Shown in pieces: positions 1 to 11,719 of a DNA stretch of 64,000 nucleotides; within the stretch, counting starts at the first letter, position 1; every line of letters starts with the position of its first letter. The translations under genes and the position numbers were made by a program. This stretch comes from Heliopora coerulea (Eukaryota > Cnidaria > Anthozoa > Scleralcyonacea > Helioporidae), in NCBI GenBank assembly GCA_030142905.1, contig JASJOG010000171.1:248001-312000 (forward strand), read 5' to 3'. Below the pieces are notes generated by a model that was not told where the DNA came from, did not search any database, and was given only the letters and a program-made list of their open reading frames with translations.

Positions 1-71
1 TTTCCTTGTATGTATTGAATTCAGCGTAATTCAGTCTACAACTGCAACTCTGGAATTTTTAATAAACGATT

Positions 72-108
72 TATCATTATCATCATCATCATCAACAACA
101 TCATCATA
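72..108. repeat. ATC trinucleotide microsatellite
   Basis: An impure run of ATC/AAC triplets. The surrounding bases 1-790 hold no gene I can support: the short open frames there have no recognisable domain and no splice-bounded exon structure. Confidence 0.7.
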
Positions 109-795
109 AACAAGGTTACTTTGTATCAAGGAAAAAAAAAAGTGTTCGAGATAGTGGGAAATTCGAAATAACCGAGTTCGAAACACACGATAGTAAATTA
201 CTAACAAATGTGGACCAAAACCAAAGGAAACGGAAGTGCGTTCGAGATAACGGGAGACTACCGCATCTAAGTTATGTTACCTGGCTCATTACATCTGCAT
301 CATGTTGATCACTCGGTTGTGGAATTAATTGAGTTGGTTTTGCTGTATTGTCTACAATGGGTGCATAGGAAATATAAAAGAACTATCAGTGCCAGGTGGA
401 CACTCACTTTTATACAGGTTTATACATATCTGTTGTCATGCGATGTATTGAAAACTTGTTTACGGCGATATGGTAAATTTTCATGCAATATGAAACACGT
501 TTTCGTTTCTTTACCCTTTTCTTCCTGCATTATTATTTTGTTTTTGTTTCGAGACACAAGTTGGCTGAAAAAGTGAAGCGTGTTGCAGCGCCACTAGATT
601 CATTGAGTCAGAAGTCGGATGCCGTAAATCCGTAAATCCGAGCTATGTACGTCCCATGTGTGTAACAATCTCAAGGGAAATTATCGATAGAAAAAAATAA
701 GAAAAAAATTTGCCAGCTGCATCTTCAACTAGGCCTTGTTTACACAAACTGTTTGAAGCTTCTCCATTCTTGAACCGCGTTGATTTTGGTTGCGC

Positions 796-827
796 GACGT
801 TTCAAAAGTTGTCACATCCATCATCAG
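796..827 (-). ncRNA. degenerate hammerhead-like motif
   Basis: On the minus strand the core CTGATGA (complement of 821-827) is followed after 17 nt by GAAACGTC (complement of 796-803). This is the hammerhead order of core, stem II, GAAA, and a short palindromic stem III ending in a GUC cleavage triplet. The 17-nt stem II segment pairs poorly, so this is at best a decayed copy of a Penelope-type terminal repeat. No retroelement ORF adjoins it. Confidence 0.25.
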
Positions 828-1460
828 GTATGTATATGGAAATAAATTTGGAAGTACAGGTAGCAACTTCAGAGTTCTTATGCAATCACAATCTATCTGG
901 TTCAAGACTACTACAGAAACTTCAAACAGTCATTAAAATCACTGAAACGACAAAGAAACCTCAAGTTTCCCTAATCTATGTGCCGCATTTACGTTACATC
1001 AAATGAAGTCCAAGCACCATCAACTCGTACGGGATGTAAAATAAAATATAATTTGGCATCTCAGTTCATGTCGCATCGCAGTCAACAACGTAACTATAGA
1101 GAATGGGGCGATAAATAGCCAACTGTTTGATTGGTTTCCATCCAGTAGAATGATAAACTTCTGTTCTGTGCATACACGTGAAATGGTCATTGCCACCAAC
1201 ACGTTTGCTTAATACTCACGTGAGGCTGGAACTAAAAATTTCATCACTTAAGATAACATACATACTTTGTTTAGATATCCTGATGACAGTTCTGTGCGCA
1301 GTACAGTAGCCCGATTTCGATCTCTTGCTGATGTACTTTACACATTGTTTGTCCTGTGTAAAAAATTTAATAATGAAAATTATCCTTCGTTTAGAGTGAA
1401 ACGATACAAGCACACTAACCTTACCTACCAATCAATCCTTCCACACGTATTCAAGGGATT

Positions 1461-1804
1461 CCTTATTTACTCGATTAAGTGCCTCGTACGAGAACAAAAA
1501 TTTTAAAGAGCGCCGCCCTCGAATAAGCGCCGCTTTCATTCACAACAATGGGACGCTTAATCGATGCATCTTCAGACTGCATTGTTCCGGGTGCCAAACT
1601 TAAAAACAGGTGCGGTAAAACTCGATCCAAACCAGCACGGAAGTCTATTCTCCTGCATTACAATGTTTTTCAGTTGTTAGCATTTGCTTGTTATCGTTTA
1701 CAATTGTTATGACTTTTTAAAGAGCACCCCCCTTAAATAAACGCCGCACCAGAAACACTAAAAATTTAAAGAGCGCCACGGCGCTCAATCGAGTAAATAC
1801 AGTA
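1461..1804. mobile_element. MITE with TATTTACTCGATT termini
   Basis: The left end reads TATTTACTCGATTAAGTGCC and the right end is its near reverse complement (GGCGCTCAATCGAGTAAATA). The interior is rich in GAGCGCCGC/AAGCGCCGC words also found in the 51329-51951 element, so both belong to one non-autonomous family. No coding capacity is seen, and I could not fix a target duplication here. Confidence 0.65.
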
Positions 1805-2399
1805 TTAGGCATTAACATTCAACCACATGGAATGGCTGAGTGAATACTAAATGATAATAAATTTTCGAATGTCAGAATCACGCATTTTAAGATCCAGCCG
1901 GGACAAAGTCGAAAAGTGCAATACTTAGGCCTTCGGCTGGGAATCAAATTCGCAAAGGTGCAAATCTAGCGCAGTTCTCAGCCAACTGTGCGACGTAAGT
2001 CGTTGCCGAGAGCATGATCACCAGCTGTACACTTATAAGTAGCAATTCTGATTAAGTGAAGGATATATTCGACGAATATTGGGCATTTACTTGATCATAT
2101 GGCTTGGAGTTCATACATTACATGACAGTAAATTTTGGAGTGTCGGGATTTATATGTTTTTAAGACTCAGCCGGGACTACTCGAATGGTGATGATGCCCA
2201 TGAATTCAAGAATAAATTCAAGGAATATCGAGCATTTGCACTTGACCTCATGAAATGGAGTCGACATTACATGAAATGAGCAAATTTCAGAGCCAGACTC
2301 ATTAGTTTTTCGCGACTGGGCGCGATTGGGTCTTAATTTGCATGATTTTGGCACATAAAAGTTTACTGTCATTTAACACAGAGTAACCTTCCACGTATT

Positions 2400-5160
2400 C
2401 TACTCAGTCATCTCCCCAGTTCCTCTCTCCTTTTTTCTTCACAGTTCTTTTCTTGTCATTTATCCGTGTAAACCAACCCATTAGTTTCCTTCCATTTAAG
2501 CACCCTATACTCCTATAAATTTTCAAAAGAGCCCGGTATTTTAAAAGATGATAAAAGCTTATCCACAACAAAAAATGAATCTGTTGGGTTAATAAACAAT
2601 TTTAGTGGATCAGTTTAGCTTCCCATACCGATGATAGATTTTTATTAGCTTCGCATTTAATTTGCTCATTTCAGATTACGTGATATTTCGGGGTTTTTTC
2701 TACCGCAGTGCGTTGATATACATCTTAATGTCATTACATTTGAAAGAAACAACTCTTCTGAATGACATTACGTGACCTGAAATCGATCAAGAAATATCGA
2801 AGTTGGGGTGGTCCATTCACAAATATTAAATACGATATTTATGTAGACCGGTGAGAGTGAGCAAATTTGTTCTCTCAAAATGTCAGAGTAAGTCGTCAAA
2901 GCGCTATATCATTGATGACACGTTTCTTATTTTATTATTTTTGCAATCCAGGAGTTCATCATAATAGAAAAGTAAAACTTCAAACGGTGGCTTTGATACC
3001 ATTCTTGTTAAAATTTTAAGCGTACTTACGTATTATACAGGATAATTTATTTAAATACAGTAAAAGGGTAAACTTTTTAAGTAAAATAAATGGGTCATAT
3101 AATTCAGCCCTTATATAACGTTCTTAATACTCTTCCTTTACGCTGAAAAAACAGCAAATAATAACACTTACGTTTTCTATGTACTTGCACCTCACTTGGT
3201 TGCTGTGATCTGCTGTCTGTAAAATAATACGAAGCTTTATTACACCAATCCATCTCTAACGCTAGCTCCTTTCAACCAGTAACTTTCTTAATTTTTGAAA
3301 GGTTAATCTTTAGAAAGTCATAAAATTCGCTCGCGTAACAATCCGATCGCTGGAAAAGTAATCGAACTGTTTCACTCTGGCCGACGCCAAGCTATTTTGC
3401 TCGTCAAGGGGAGACAACTTGCCGGGAAAGAGTTAGGGTTGCCAGGTGGACAAGGTGATAAGCCTTTCAGTAAATTGCCCTTTACTAAGAGGGATTCAGC
3501 TACAGATGCGACCACAGATAATTTTCTAATCTTTACTTGAAGTCACATTCACACACGTTCACTATCTCACCGAGTCACGACTGCCTTATTTTTTAAAAGA
3601 GAGCCTCACCTATTATTTAAATCTATGATTAACTTAACGAACCATTGTTCAATCACTCAACCCCTAATATTAATTTATGAATTCATCTTATGATATTGAA
3701 AGATAACCCCCAGTCTCCGACAGCCTGATTAAAGGGAGGAGGGGGGGGGGCATACACACTAATAGATACAGGAAATTTTGTTTCCAGACACCTCCCCATG
3801 TTGTTTTGCCTAAGGCCCTTGCAATGTTTAATCGCAACATTTAAGGCCATTTATAACTCGTATATACTGCAGCGACAACAACTTGATTGAAAATTTCTCC
3901 GTTAAAACATCACGAGATAAAAAAAAATAACCGGAAACTCGGACATCACTTGTGGGGCCATTCAAGACGAATTTTAACCGCGGTTTATCCTTGAAAACTT
4001 AATTAAACTTTAAAATTATAAACATGATGCAAAATTTTCACAACGTCTATGGACAACTTTTAGACGAAAAAGGACACATAAGTGAATGTTCTTGAGAAGG
4101 TTGAATTCCGTCGTATTATTTTTACAGATGATAGTTCTCATGGACTGTCATGCAAACATCTTTTCGGGAAGAATTATACAGTCAAAGTATAAACTAAATT
4201 TTTGCCAAACACCATGAAACAGGTGATACAGAGTTCAATCGTATTACAAAACGGGATGTTTGGGAGGTGGTTTACACTTTCACGGAAAAACCTCGGCAAT
4301 CGGAAGCTTGAAATTTGAATATATTTTGAGTAAACATTGGTAGGAGGAACGTAGATACCTGACTAAAAAAAAGGGATAGGAAGCTTCAAAATTGTACTGG
4401 ATGATTTAGTTCATGGTATGTATATTCGAAGCTAACGTGATATATAATGTAAACTGGTTAATTTTCGGTCATGATTTTCGATTAAAAGTCAAAATTTCAA
4501 GGGTTAGAAAGAATTTAACAGAGTCAAGGTCAAAAAGCATCACCACGGTATTGGCGCATTACAAACATAAGAGAAAGGCCGTAACTGAAACTAAAGTGTT
4601 TTTGCCTTTCTGTTGGGGGAAAATAGACGACATGTATTATTTGTTCACTTTGAATTCTTATTTTGAAGCATTGGAACAAGCTCCTCTTAGCTTTTCATAA
4701 TAAGACATAGAGCTACATGGAGCCTTGCATCACCACAGATGCGCTAAATAAACCATACATTCTATACTTACAGTTTCCTGGGATGAAGTGGATTGATGCT
4801 GTGCCACCAAGTCTGCTGGGGAATTCGAACCAGCAACTTGCTTCTTCGCTCTACGCAAAATGCGGTTCAGGTAAAAAAGGAAAATAAAATTTCTCAGCCA
4901 ATACAATGTGCTTGTTCCACGCAACTGGAAAATATTGAACTCAGGGATATTGTCTGCGAATCGGAGGGGCACAGAGCACTTCAATTCATAATGGTACAAC
5001 ACAATGAATTCTAAGTCAATTATTATTTCATATAAAATCCACTTATGAGTGCTGACTGCTAGGGACCATTTTGGAGGTCAGTTTCGGTCTCCTAAGTGTT
5101 CATAATGACGTCAGTTTGACGCTGATTAATTGTTAGACTACTGGTATACAATTTTTAAAA
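2400..5160. other. no recognisable gene
   Basis: A+T-rich sequence with only short open frames that lack domain similarity or convincing exon borders. A run of about 12 G lies near 3735-3750. The overlapping open frames near 4730-5010 on both strands look like chance readings. Confidence 0.5.
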
Positions 5161-5417
5161 TTGTTTTAAAGGAGCGGTAATTCCAACCTATTTATATTCA
5201 AGATCCTTGTTACGACAGATAGCTCGCCAAACTGGTGTCTTTGACAAAAAGTGCGTTTTCTTACAACAGAGTAATGTGGGGTGAAGCATGGACTCCAAAG
5301 GTCATACGTAGCCTTGATAAAGCTGGCGACTTCAACGTAGATCAACAAGATACGTTCTGAATTTATTTATTTATTTTTTTTAAATCTCATCAGGGACGGA
5401 AATTAACGTATCAAGAA

Positions 5418-5968
5418 GGTTGCCCAATGAGCAACCACATTTTCAGATCTAGGTGTTCGAGATGAGGTCGGCACTAGAACGTAACCACTGAGACCAGGTT
5501 CCAGTGTGGAGAATGGGAATAGAAAATTAAGTACTTTATTTACTTGATATCCTAACCCTAATCCTAAGCCTAATCCTACCAGGGGTAACACGTCAACGGT
5601 AAGAATTAGCGTTAGGATTAGGGTTTGGATTAGGGTTTGGATTAGTGTTAGGACATCAAGTAAATAAAGTACTAAATTTTCCAGTCCCAGTCTCCACACT
5701 GAAACCTGGTCTCAGTGGTTACGTTCCTAAGACGATATCTAGTCTCCAAGTTTGGGTGTTACTGCTCAGCGGTAAAACGGAGAAGGCGGAGAATACAAAC
5801 ATTGGGAGAGGCGTGTACGAATCAATTAATAACAAATGGGCTGGTTGTATAATTATACCACTACTCGTGTAGAAATCTCTAACTGAGATAAAAAGATTTT
5901 TGTGGTCTTTCAAGATCATTTCTCCAAGAGGCTTGCAACTTAAAATATGGTTGTCCAATGAGCAACCA
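5418..5968. repeat. fold-back repeat with telomere-like inner ends
   Basis: Two inverted arms (about 5477-5578 and 5592-5726) share the outer text GTAACCACTGAGACCAGGTT and the inner text AGTACTTTATTTACTTGAT. Each then runs into imperfect CCTAAT/CCTAACC (left) or TTAGGGTTTGG (right) units facing each other across a short spacer. About 60 and 220 bp outside the arms, near-identical direct repeats (5418-5437, 5949-5968) read TTGCCCAATGAGCAACCA and TTGTCCAATGAGCAACCA. No coding capacity. Confidence 0.65.
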
Positions 5969-6361
5969 TGTTCTGCGATTTGGCCGTCAGTGTTAAATTC
6001 TAGTCTTTTATAACGACTGGACGATCATAAATTAATCCCATTACCATTGTCAACTGGATGAAAAATTCTGTTTAAAAAAAATACGCAGTCCAATATTTAA
6101 AAACACCTGTTACGCGACCTTTCGTTTGCCAATTGACCTCGTTAGCTTCGACGTTTGTTTACCCGTCTCAGATCACGTGGCGATACTCAAAATTGTTTCG
6201 TTGAAGTTTAATGATAGTCAGGTGCGCATCCAAGCATAGTGATTAGAGTGATAAAGAATCAAAACATCACGTGATCTGTATTGGGCAGTTTACATACGAA
6301 GCTAAATAGTTTAATTCTTCGAGCTGCCGTCCATCGGTCATGAACGCCTGTACCCCTAAAG

Positions 6362-6792
6362 AGATTATATAAAACTAGAGGGGGCATGGAAGCTAAAAAT
6401 TCGGGCAAAAATCGAACTCGGCCATTTTGAGTTAATTGGCGGGCAAATTACTCTTCTCCAGGCTCTTTTCCGTCTGTCCGAGAATCTCGAAGTCGAACAA
6501 CTGATGTTTAGGGAACTGTTTCGTGTTTGTTTCCGTTAGCCGAATAGCCGAAAACCGCTTCTCCGCTTACTAGTCGGCTATTCTGTTTATTGCTTTATAT
6601 GTTTGCATTCTTTTTACAAAAATCAAAATCAAGTGACAAAAGTGAAGTGGCCTTTGACCCAAAACTGGACCTTTTCATCCGGGCATGTTCGTTTTGCCCC
6701 CAAATTTGTCCAGTAGAGCGACAATCAACTTTTACCAGGCGGCTGAATGACATTTAACTGCAATGGTCCCTCTAGTTAACATATGATCGCTA
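6362..6792 (-). repeat. dispersed MITE-like family R1
   Basis: One of five copies of a roughly 400-bp family. The others are near 17630, 21808, 49045 and 63170. Shared text includes AAAACTAGAGGGGGCAT at one end, a conserved segment around CAGACGGAAAAG...GAAGAAA (here inverted), and an ATGGCGGCG-like word. The ends form imperfect inverted repeats around CATAGAG...TAACTAGAGGGA. This copy is inverted relative to the others. Confidence 0.6.
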
Positions 6793-6852
6793 TGTGCACC
6801 CCATTGAGCAGAAAAAGACCTTTAATCGCTGCGTGAAAGTTTTTCCAAAAGC

Positions 6853-7101
6853 GTACTTTCTACATGAACAGAAATTTTTCGTGATAATCTGACACTGCCG
6901 AAAGTCAACTGAAAAATGCTGACTCGAGCGGGATTTGAATTCGCACCTTCTAGATACCGGTTCGCCGCCCTACCGGTTGAGCTATCGAGTTCACAGGGAT
7001 TGGAGGCGAGTTTTATCCAATTTAAGTACACGAGATATTCTCGCGACAAATTAACGCTTATCCATGAGAGGATGTGCAGTGTTTCAATTCTATTTTAAAA
7101 T
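6853..7101 (-). repeat. repeat with embedded tRNA-like core (copy 1)
   Basis: Read on the minus strand this holds a tRNA-like segment: a 5' arm ACTCGA that pairs with a 3' TCGAGT, a D-arm/A-box word TAGCTCAACCGGTAGGGCG, and a weak B-box (GAATTCAAATCCC). It is embedded in flanking text shared with the copy at 7150-7411, so it is a tRNA-derived interspersed repeat and not a working tRNA gene. Position 33 of the would-be anticodon loop is not U. Confidence 0.6.
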
Positions 7102-7149
7102 CCTCAGAGACACTTGAACAGAAATTTATCATGATAAACTTTTTTTTCA

Positions 7150-7411
7150 TGTATATCTCGGACGATGATTCTGAAATAGAATTGAAACACTTGACATCCT
7201 TTCACGAATAAGCGTTACGTTGTCACAAGAATATCTCGTGCACTTAAGTTGGATAAAAACTCGCCTCCAATCCCTCTGGAGTCGATAGCTCAACAGGTAG
7301 AGCGGCGGACCGGTATCCCGAAGATGCGAGCTCAAATCCCGCTTGAGTCAACATTTTTCAGTTGACTTCGGCAGTGTCAGATTATCGCGAAAAATTTCTG
7401 TTACACCTGGA
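7150..7411 (+). repeat. repeat with embedded tRNA-like core (copy 2)
   Basis: Head-to-head partner of the 6853-7101 copy. Plus-strand A-box TAGCTCAACAGGTAGAGCG and B-box GAGCTCAAATCCC are seen. Flanks match copy 1 (AATTGAAACACTTGACATCC before it, TTTTTCAGTTGACTTCGGC after it). The two copies form an imperfect palindrome of about 560 bp with a spacer of about 50 bp. Confidence 0.6.
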
Positions 7412-7765
7412 CGGTATTCATGACGACTATATCACGAGCAAGTGCAAAAAAAAAACACATCTCACAAATGTACTAGGAGGCAGGATTTGCGAGCAAAATC
7501 AAAAAAGTAGAATCAAGGTGCCAATCTCCGACTAACATCGGTCAAAAAAAGCTCCACAACAGGCGAACTGCCCCAGCTTTGGTGATGTGTGAAGCTCAAC
7601 GTGGTGACGCTAATCAGGCTTACGCATAATAGTGAGAAAGTAGTATATGTACCTTTTCTCCTTCGGTCCAGCATCGGTAACAATTTTCTAGACATTACAA
7701 AAACAAAAATATTTATTAAATAGTAAAATACTAAAGTTGCACTCAGGATTGTTTACAATAAAATA

Positions 7766-7822
7766 ATTAATAAATAAATTAGTAAATAAATAAATTAATT
7801 AAATAAATAAATAAATAAATAG
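7766..7822. repeat. AATA/AAAT low-complexity run
   Basis: Impure (AATA)n between 7766 and 7822. Around it, 7430-8240 holds no gene I can support. Confidence 0.7.
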
Positions 7823-8244
7823 TTGAAAAAATTTCTTTATTTTTCACACGCCTTCACTAGTTACAACTTATTTTCGGAATGTTAACCTCTTATTAACTGA
7901 AAGCGCGGTCACTACTGGGAAATATCAGACCGTGACCTTAATACTATAGTTCAAAGACAATCCCAGGCCAATTTTCCATGTCCAAACAGACGATGTTAAA
8001 AATAGGTTCTTGTCATTATCAGGACTAAAATTCGGACGGAGAGCAAAACTCACTTTCCGGGTGTTGCTCGTTCAACCGTAGTTCATAAGTGACTTGCTTC
8101 AACACCTTCACACCAGGATCTCTCCCCCTTACCGAGCAAAATAATCTGGCGTTACCCAGAGTAAAATAATTTGGCGTCAACTCGAATAAGGTAATGGAAG
8201 GCTGATCCTACCGGGAAAGAGTCAACAATAATGATAGGCGAAAT

Positions 8245-8270
8245 TCATCCATTCATTCATTCATTCATTT
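8245..8270. repeat. CATT microsatellite
   Basis: Six units of ATTC/CATT. Confidence 0.8.
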
Positions 8271-8279
8271 ACTGCATTG

Positions 8280-10385
8280 TTTTCATCGTCATTCGTTGGT
8301 GAAAAGCAGCTGTGGCAACATTAATCGATCGTTTGATTGCGGGAAAGAAACGAACGTCTGTCCAAGCGTCTCAGCCAATCAGAACGCGCCAGAAATAGAG
8401 TCAGCCACATAAAAAATAAATGAATGTTCTTAACGTAGAGTGAGGTCTGGATATTGGTCGGGTTTGCCTGTCATCTAAAAGGGTAGACGGTGAAATCTTT
8501 GCAAGTAAAAAATAAACGAGAACAACCTCCTGTCCGAACCAAAGATGCGTTGTTCTTTAAATTAATGGCCCTTTAGTACTCCTGAAACGTTCAGTAGTTC
8601 GAAAGACAATTTGAATGCCTTTACGCACAGCGCAGTCAAAGGTGCAGTGTGTTTAAACTTTTTGACTCAGCAAAGTAAATTCGCTACAAAACCAATGTGG
8701 AATACCATAGAGCTCCTACAACAAAACCGGGATGTATCTAGAGCGACAGCATCGGCAATATACAAGCTTTTCGTGGTTTGTTTCTCATCAAAAAGGTAAA
8801 TACTATAAACAGATTTAGAAAGTGAGCGAATGACGACAAAATCCATGAATAGCCCAAATGGCTGTATTCGACCGTTCCAATTTTAACATAGACTAGTTTG
8901 CTTTACAATAAATTATTACTTATTTATTGGAATTGAATAATTCAGCCATAATTTATTACGACAACATGCTATTTACAGTAGAAACGAAATCTTACTTTAT
9001 GTAGTTCATCATCACTCGACGACACTGCAGTTTCCTCGTCATCTAAACAATAAAAAGTAGCACCAACATTTTGAGATTGCTCCAAATTCCAGGTCATACC
9101 AATACCATGTTGTCATGGCGTGGCAATTTAAAGGGCTAATGAGGCATAAATTAAGTTTGCCTTATTTGAAACAAGTCTTGAAATGAAAAAGGAAGACCTT
9201 GTACAGTTTTTCCATGTCCCACTCCATTGTTATAATATTTCAATTTTTCTGATATGTGAATGAGACAGCACGTGACATAATAAGGTTTATAAATGATTTT
9301 CATGAATTGGAAATAAATGGAACTCTAAAAGTTCGTTTAATTCATGAAACCGAACAGTCCCACACTAAATCAGCGTCGTTACAGCAATATACCAGTTTCA
9401 ATATCCGTCCCGTCGGTAAAGTACAGTATCGTTCCTTGTTTCTACCTGGTTCATGACCATTTTAGTACTGCCGACAACAAAGATAAGTTGCTTCAGCAAT
9501 TCATATATTATATAAAGGAAAAGGCACAATACCACAGTACCTTGCTTTGTCAGGTTAGGATAAACTGAACCCAGATTCACGAAGGAAAGGGTCTGTAAAC
9601 TAAGGGGTTATTATGATATTTTATTTCTGGTGTGTTCACGTGTACAGTTCGTGTAATTTTGCTTAATAATCCCGATGTCCTTGCTCTATGTTGAAAGAGA
9701 AGTGTAGTGTATGACACTTAATAATTTCTATGGAAAACGTGCACATTGTGACTACAATGTAAATAAAGATAAATATAACATAAGACGAACCAGATGAAAA
9801 ATAATCAAGTCCTTCAACTTGTAAAAGCTGGTCAAGCAGAAAACTAAAACAAATAAAAAACAAATGCAGGACGAATAATTAGTTGAATGAAGTACTTCCT
9901 AGTTTTGCTAAAATACATCCAAGCGAATTACGGTACCTCTTTCTCTAAGCCTGGATTATGTTTGATTGTAAAAATCTCCGATTGTCAAGGATTCTTGCAA
10001 GCGTGAACATAGCCTGTCATCCCTGACTGTCGCTGATGGTAAGAATCGTAATAACACATTCCTAATAATTTCAGTTTTTACAGATGAATCCCAGAGGGTC
10101 ATCAACGGTCAGGGATATTTACGACTGGTGTGGATACGGCTACCAAGGAATACAATATACACGTAGTGAGGATTGCAAAAATCCGACGGACGACTGTTGC
10201 CGATTACCGACTATCCTTACAAGTGTGAATCAGACTTTACCTAATTACAGGAAATTAACAGTCGTGTTTATTGATATACTTGAAATTAATGCGACTCAAA
10301 TTAATGCAAATCAAAAGTAAAATTACTTCCTTGTAACAGGAAATTAATTAAGTTTCACCTTATCGCAGCAAATTAACGCTCGTGT
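8280..10385. other. no recognisable gene
   Basis: Unique-looking A+T-rich sequence. The open frames of 60-78 codons here have no family resemblance, and those on opposite strands near 9340-9580 overlap each other. Confidence 0.45.
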
Positions 10386-10389
10386 TTGC

Positions 10390-10705
10390 TAAGGTGGTGA
10401 TGGCATGGAAACGAGCCAGCCCTCCTAGTAGGGCTCGTCTTTTTAGCTGAGACCTTGCACCCTGTGAAATCCCTTGTAAAATTTGTTTTCGTTTACATAT
10501 GAGGAGGGTCAGCCCTACTAAGCGCGATCTTGCTATTGACTACCGAAGATTCCGCCTCGGAGAGTTGAAAATTTCCCAGTGGGCTGGCCGTCCTATAACG
10601 CAAGTGCGCTAGATCAAGCCCAGCCAGAAAATTCAAATGTAAAAGCGAGGTGAAATTTAGCCCTCTAACTAGGTTTAGCTCACCAAGCGGGCTTGCCTCC
10701 CTTTA
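10390..10705. repeat. GC-rich fold-back repeat
   Basis: This is conspicuously richer in G+C than its surroundings and carries several inverted words: AGCCCTCCTAGTAGGGCT, CAGTGGGCTGG against AAGCCCAGCCAG, and AGCGGGCTTGCC near the right end. The composition and self-complementarity suggest a MITE-type element. No ORF. Confidence 0.5.
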
Positions 10706-11271
10706 AACACTCCCTAAGGCATTCGAAGTTAACGGTACTTAAATTAATGCGAATCAAAAGTAAAGTTACTCCCGAATAAAGAAAATTGACGCGAAAGAGG
10801 AGACAAAACTTCGAAAAGAAAGATATTAACGCAGTTACAGTAACTCTAAGAAAAACTCATTTTGTGGATTACAGAACATGCAGATTTTATTTTATCACTA
10901 AGTTATACCGTCGATTTTTGCTGAGTATCTTGGGTTATTCTTCTCGCTAACGCGTTGCCTAGTAAGATCTGATGTCAGAAGGAGATCATCTCCTGGATAC
11001 CAATGCGAATACTCAGAACCTTCAAATGATCTGAAAAAGTAAGTTTCGACGTCGCGACAAAAATAGCGAACTTATATGTAAACAGCTGAAGCTCTTGAGC
11101 CACAGACGGCTTCTTTCCACAGAATTTTTCATGAAATAAAAAAAAAAAATTTAAGGGCGTTGTCGAACATGGAAAAAGTCGTCTTCGTTCTACACAGGCG
11201 TCACTGGCCGGATTTAATTCGTCTCGTATAAAAACGTCCAAACGATCTAAATGATTTACTGATGATTTAAA

Positions 11272-11706
11272 TCATCCTGTGGCTGACATTAGTTGAAGAA
11301 ATTCTTCCTCATTGAAAATGTCATGTTTCTTGCCAAAGGGAAGGATTTCTTTGGCCAGAATTGACAGGTCTGAAAGGTAGTTTCTTAGTACTATGACAGT
11401 ACAAGTTGAGTAGTTTTCTTTGATTTGGTTGTCTACAGTGCTGGTACATGTACATTCCATATGTGATGTTTTAAACTGAAAATCAATTACACCATATAAT
11501 TACAACCTATAAACATTACAGATACTTTCAAGTACACAAAACTATGAGGAGGATTTCTTTTGAAGGATGAAATGTCTGTCACTGACAAATAGTAATCAAT
11601 TTAAGGACTACACTAACTTTGACTTGTTACTGCACCTTTTGTCCTTGGAAACTCTGAGAAGTTTTCTTTGAGATCTCCTTAGTTCTTCTTGAAAGCTTTC
11701 TTGTTC
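11272..11706 (-). CDS. possible last two exons of an unrecognised gene
   Basis: Minus-strand exons at 11636-11706 and 11272-11475. The upstream exon is preceded by TTTTCAG and ends at an AAG|GTGCAG donor. The downstream exon is preceded by a GATTTTCAG acceptor and runs 67 codons to TGA. The phases agree: the first exon leaves phase 0 and the second starts in phase 0. The product would have a short Lys/Arg/Ser-rich stretch followed by an acidic C-terminus ending in EEEFLQLMSATG. I do not recognise the family, and no upstream exon could be joined with confidence, so this may be a fragment or a chance reading. Confidence 0.3.
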
Positions 11707-11719
11707 CTGAAAAGCAATT

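Noticed and set aside
6916..7335. Possible tRNA genes
   Set aside because: The A and B boxes are recognisable, but the stems are mismatched, the anticodon loop lacks U33, and both copies share long repeat flanks.
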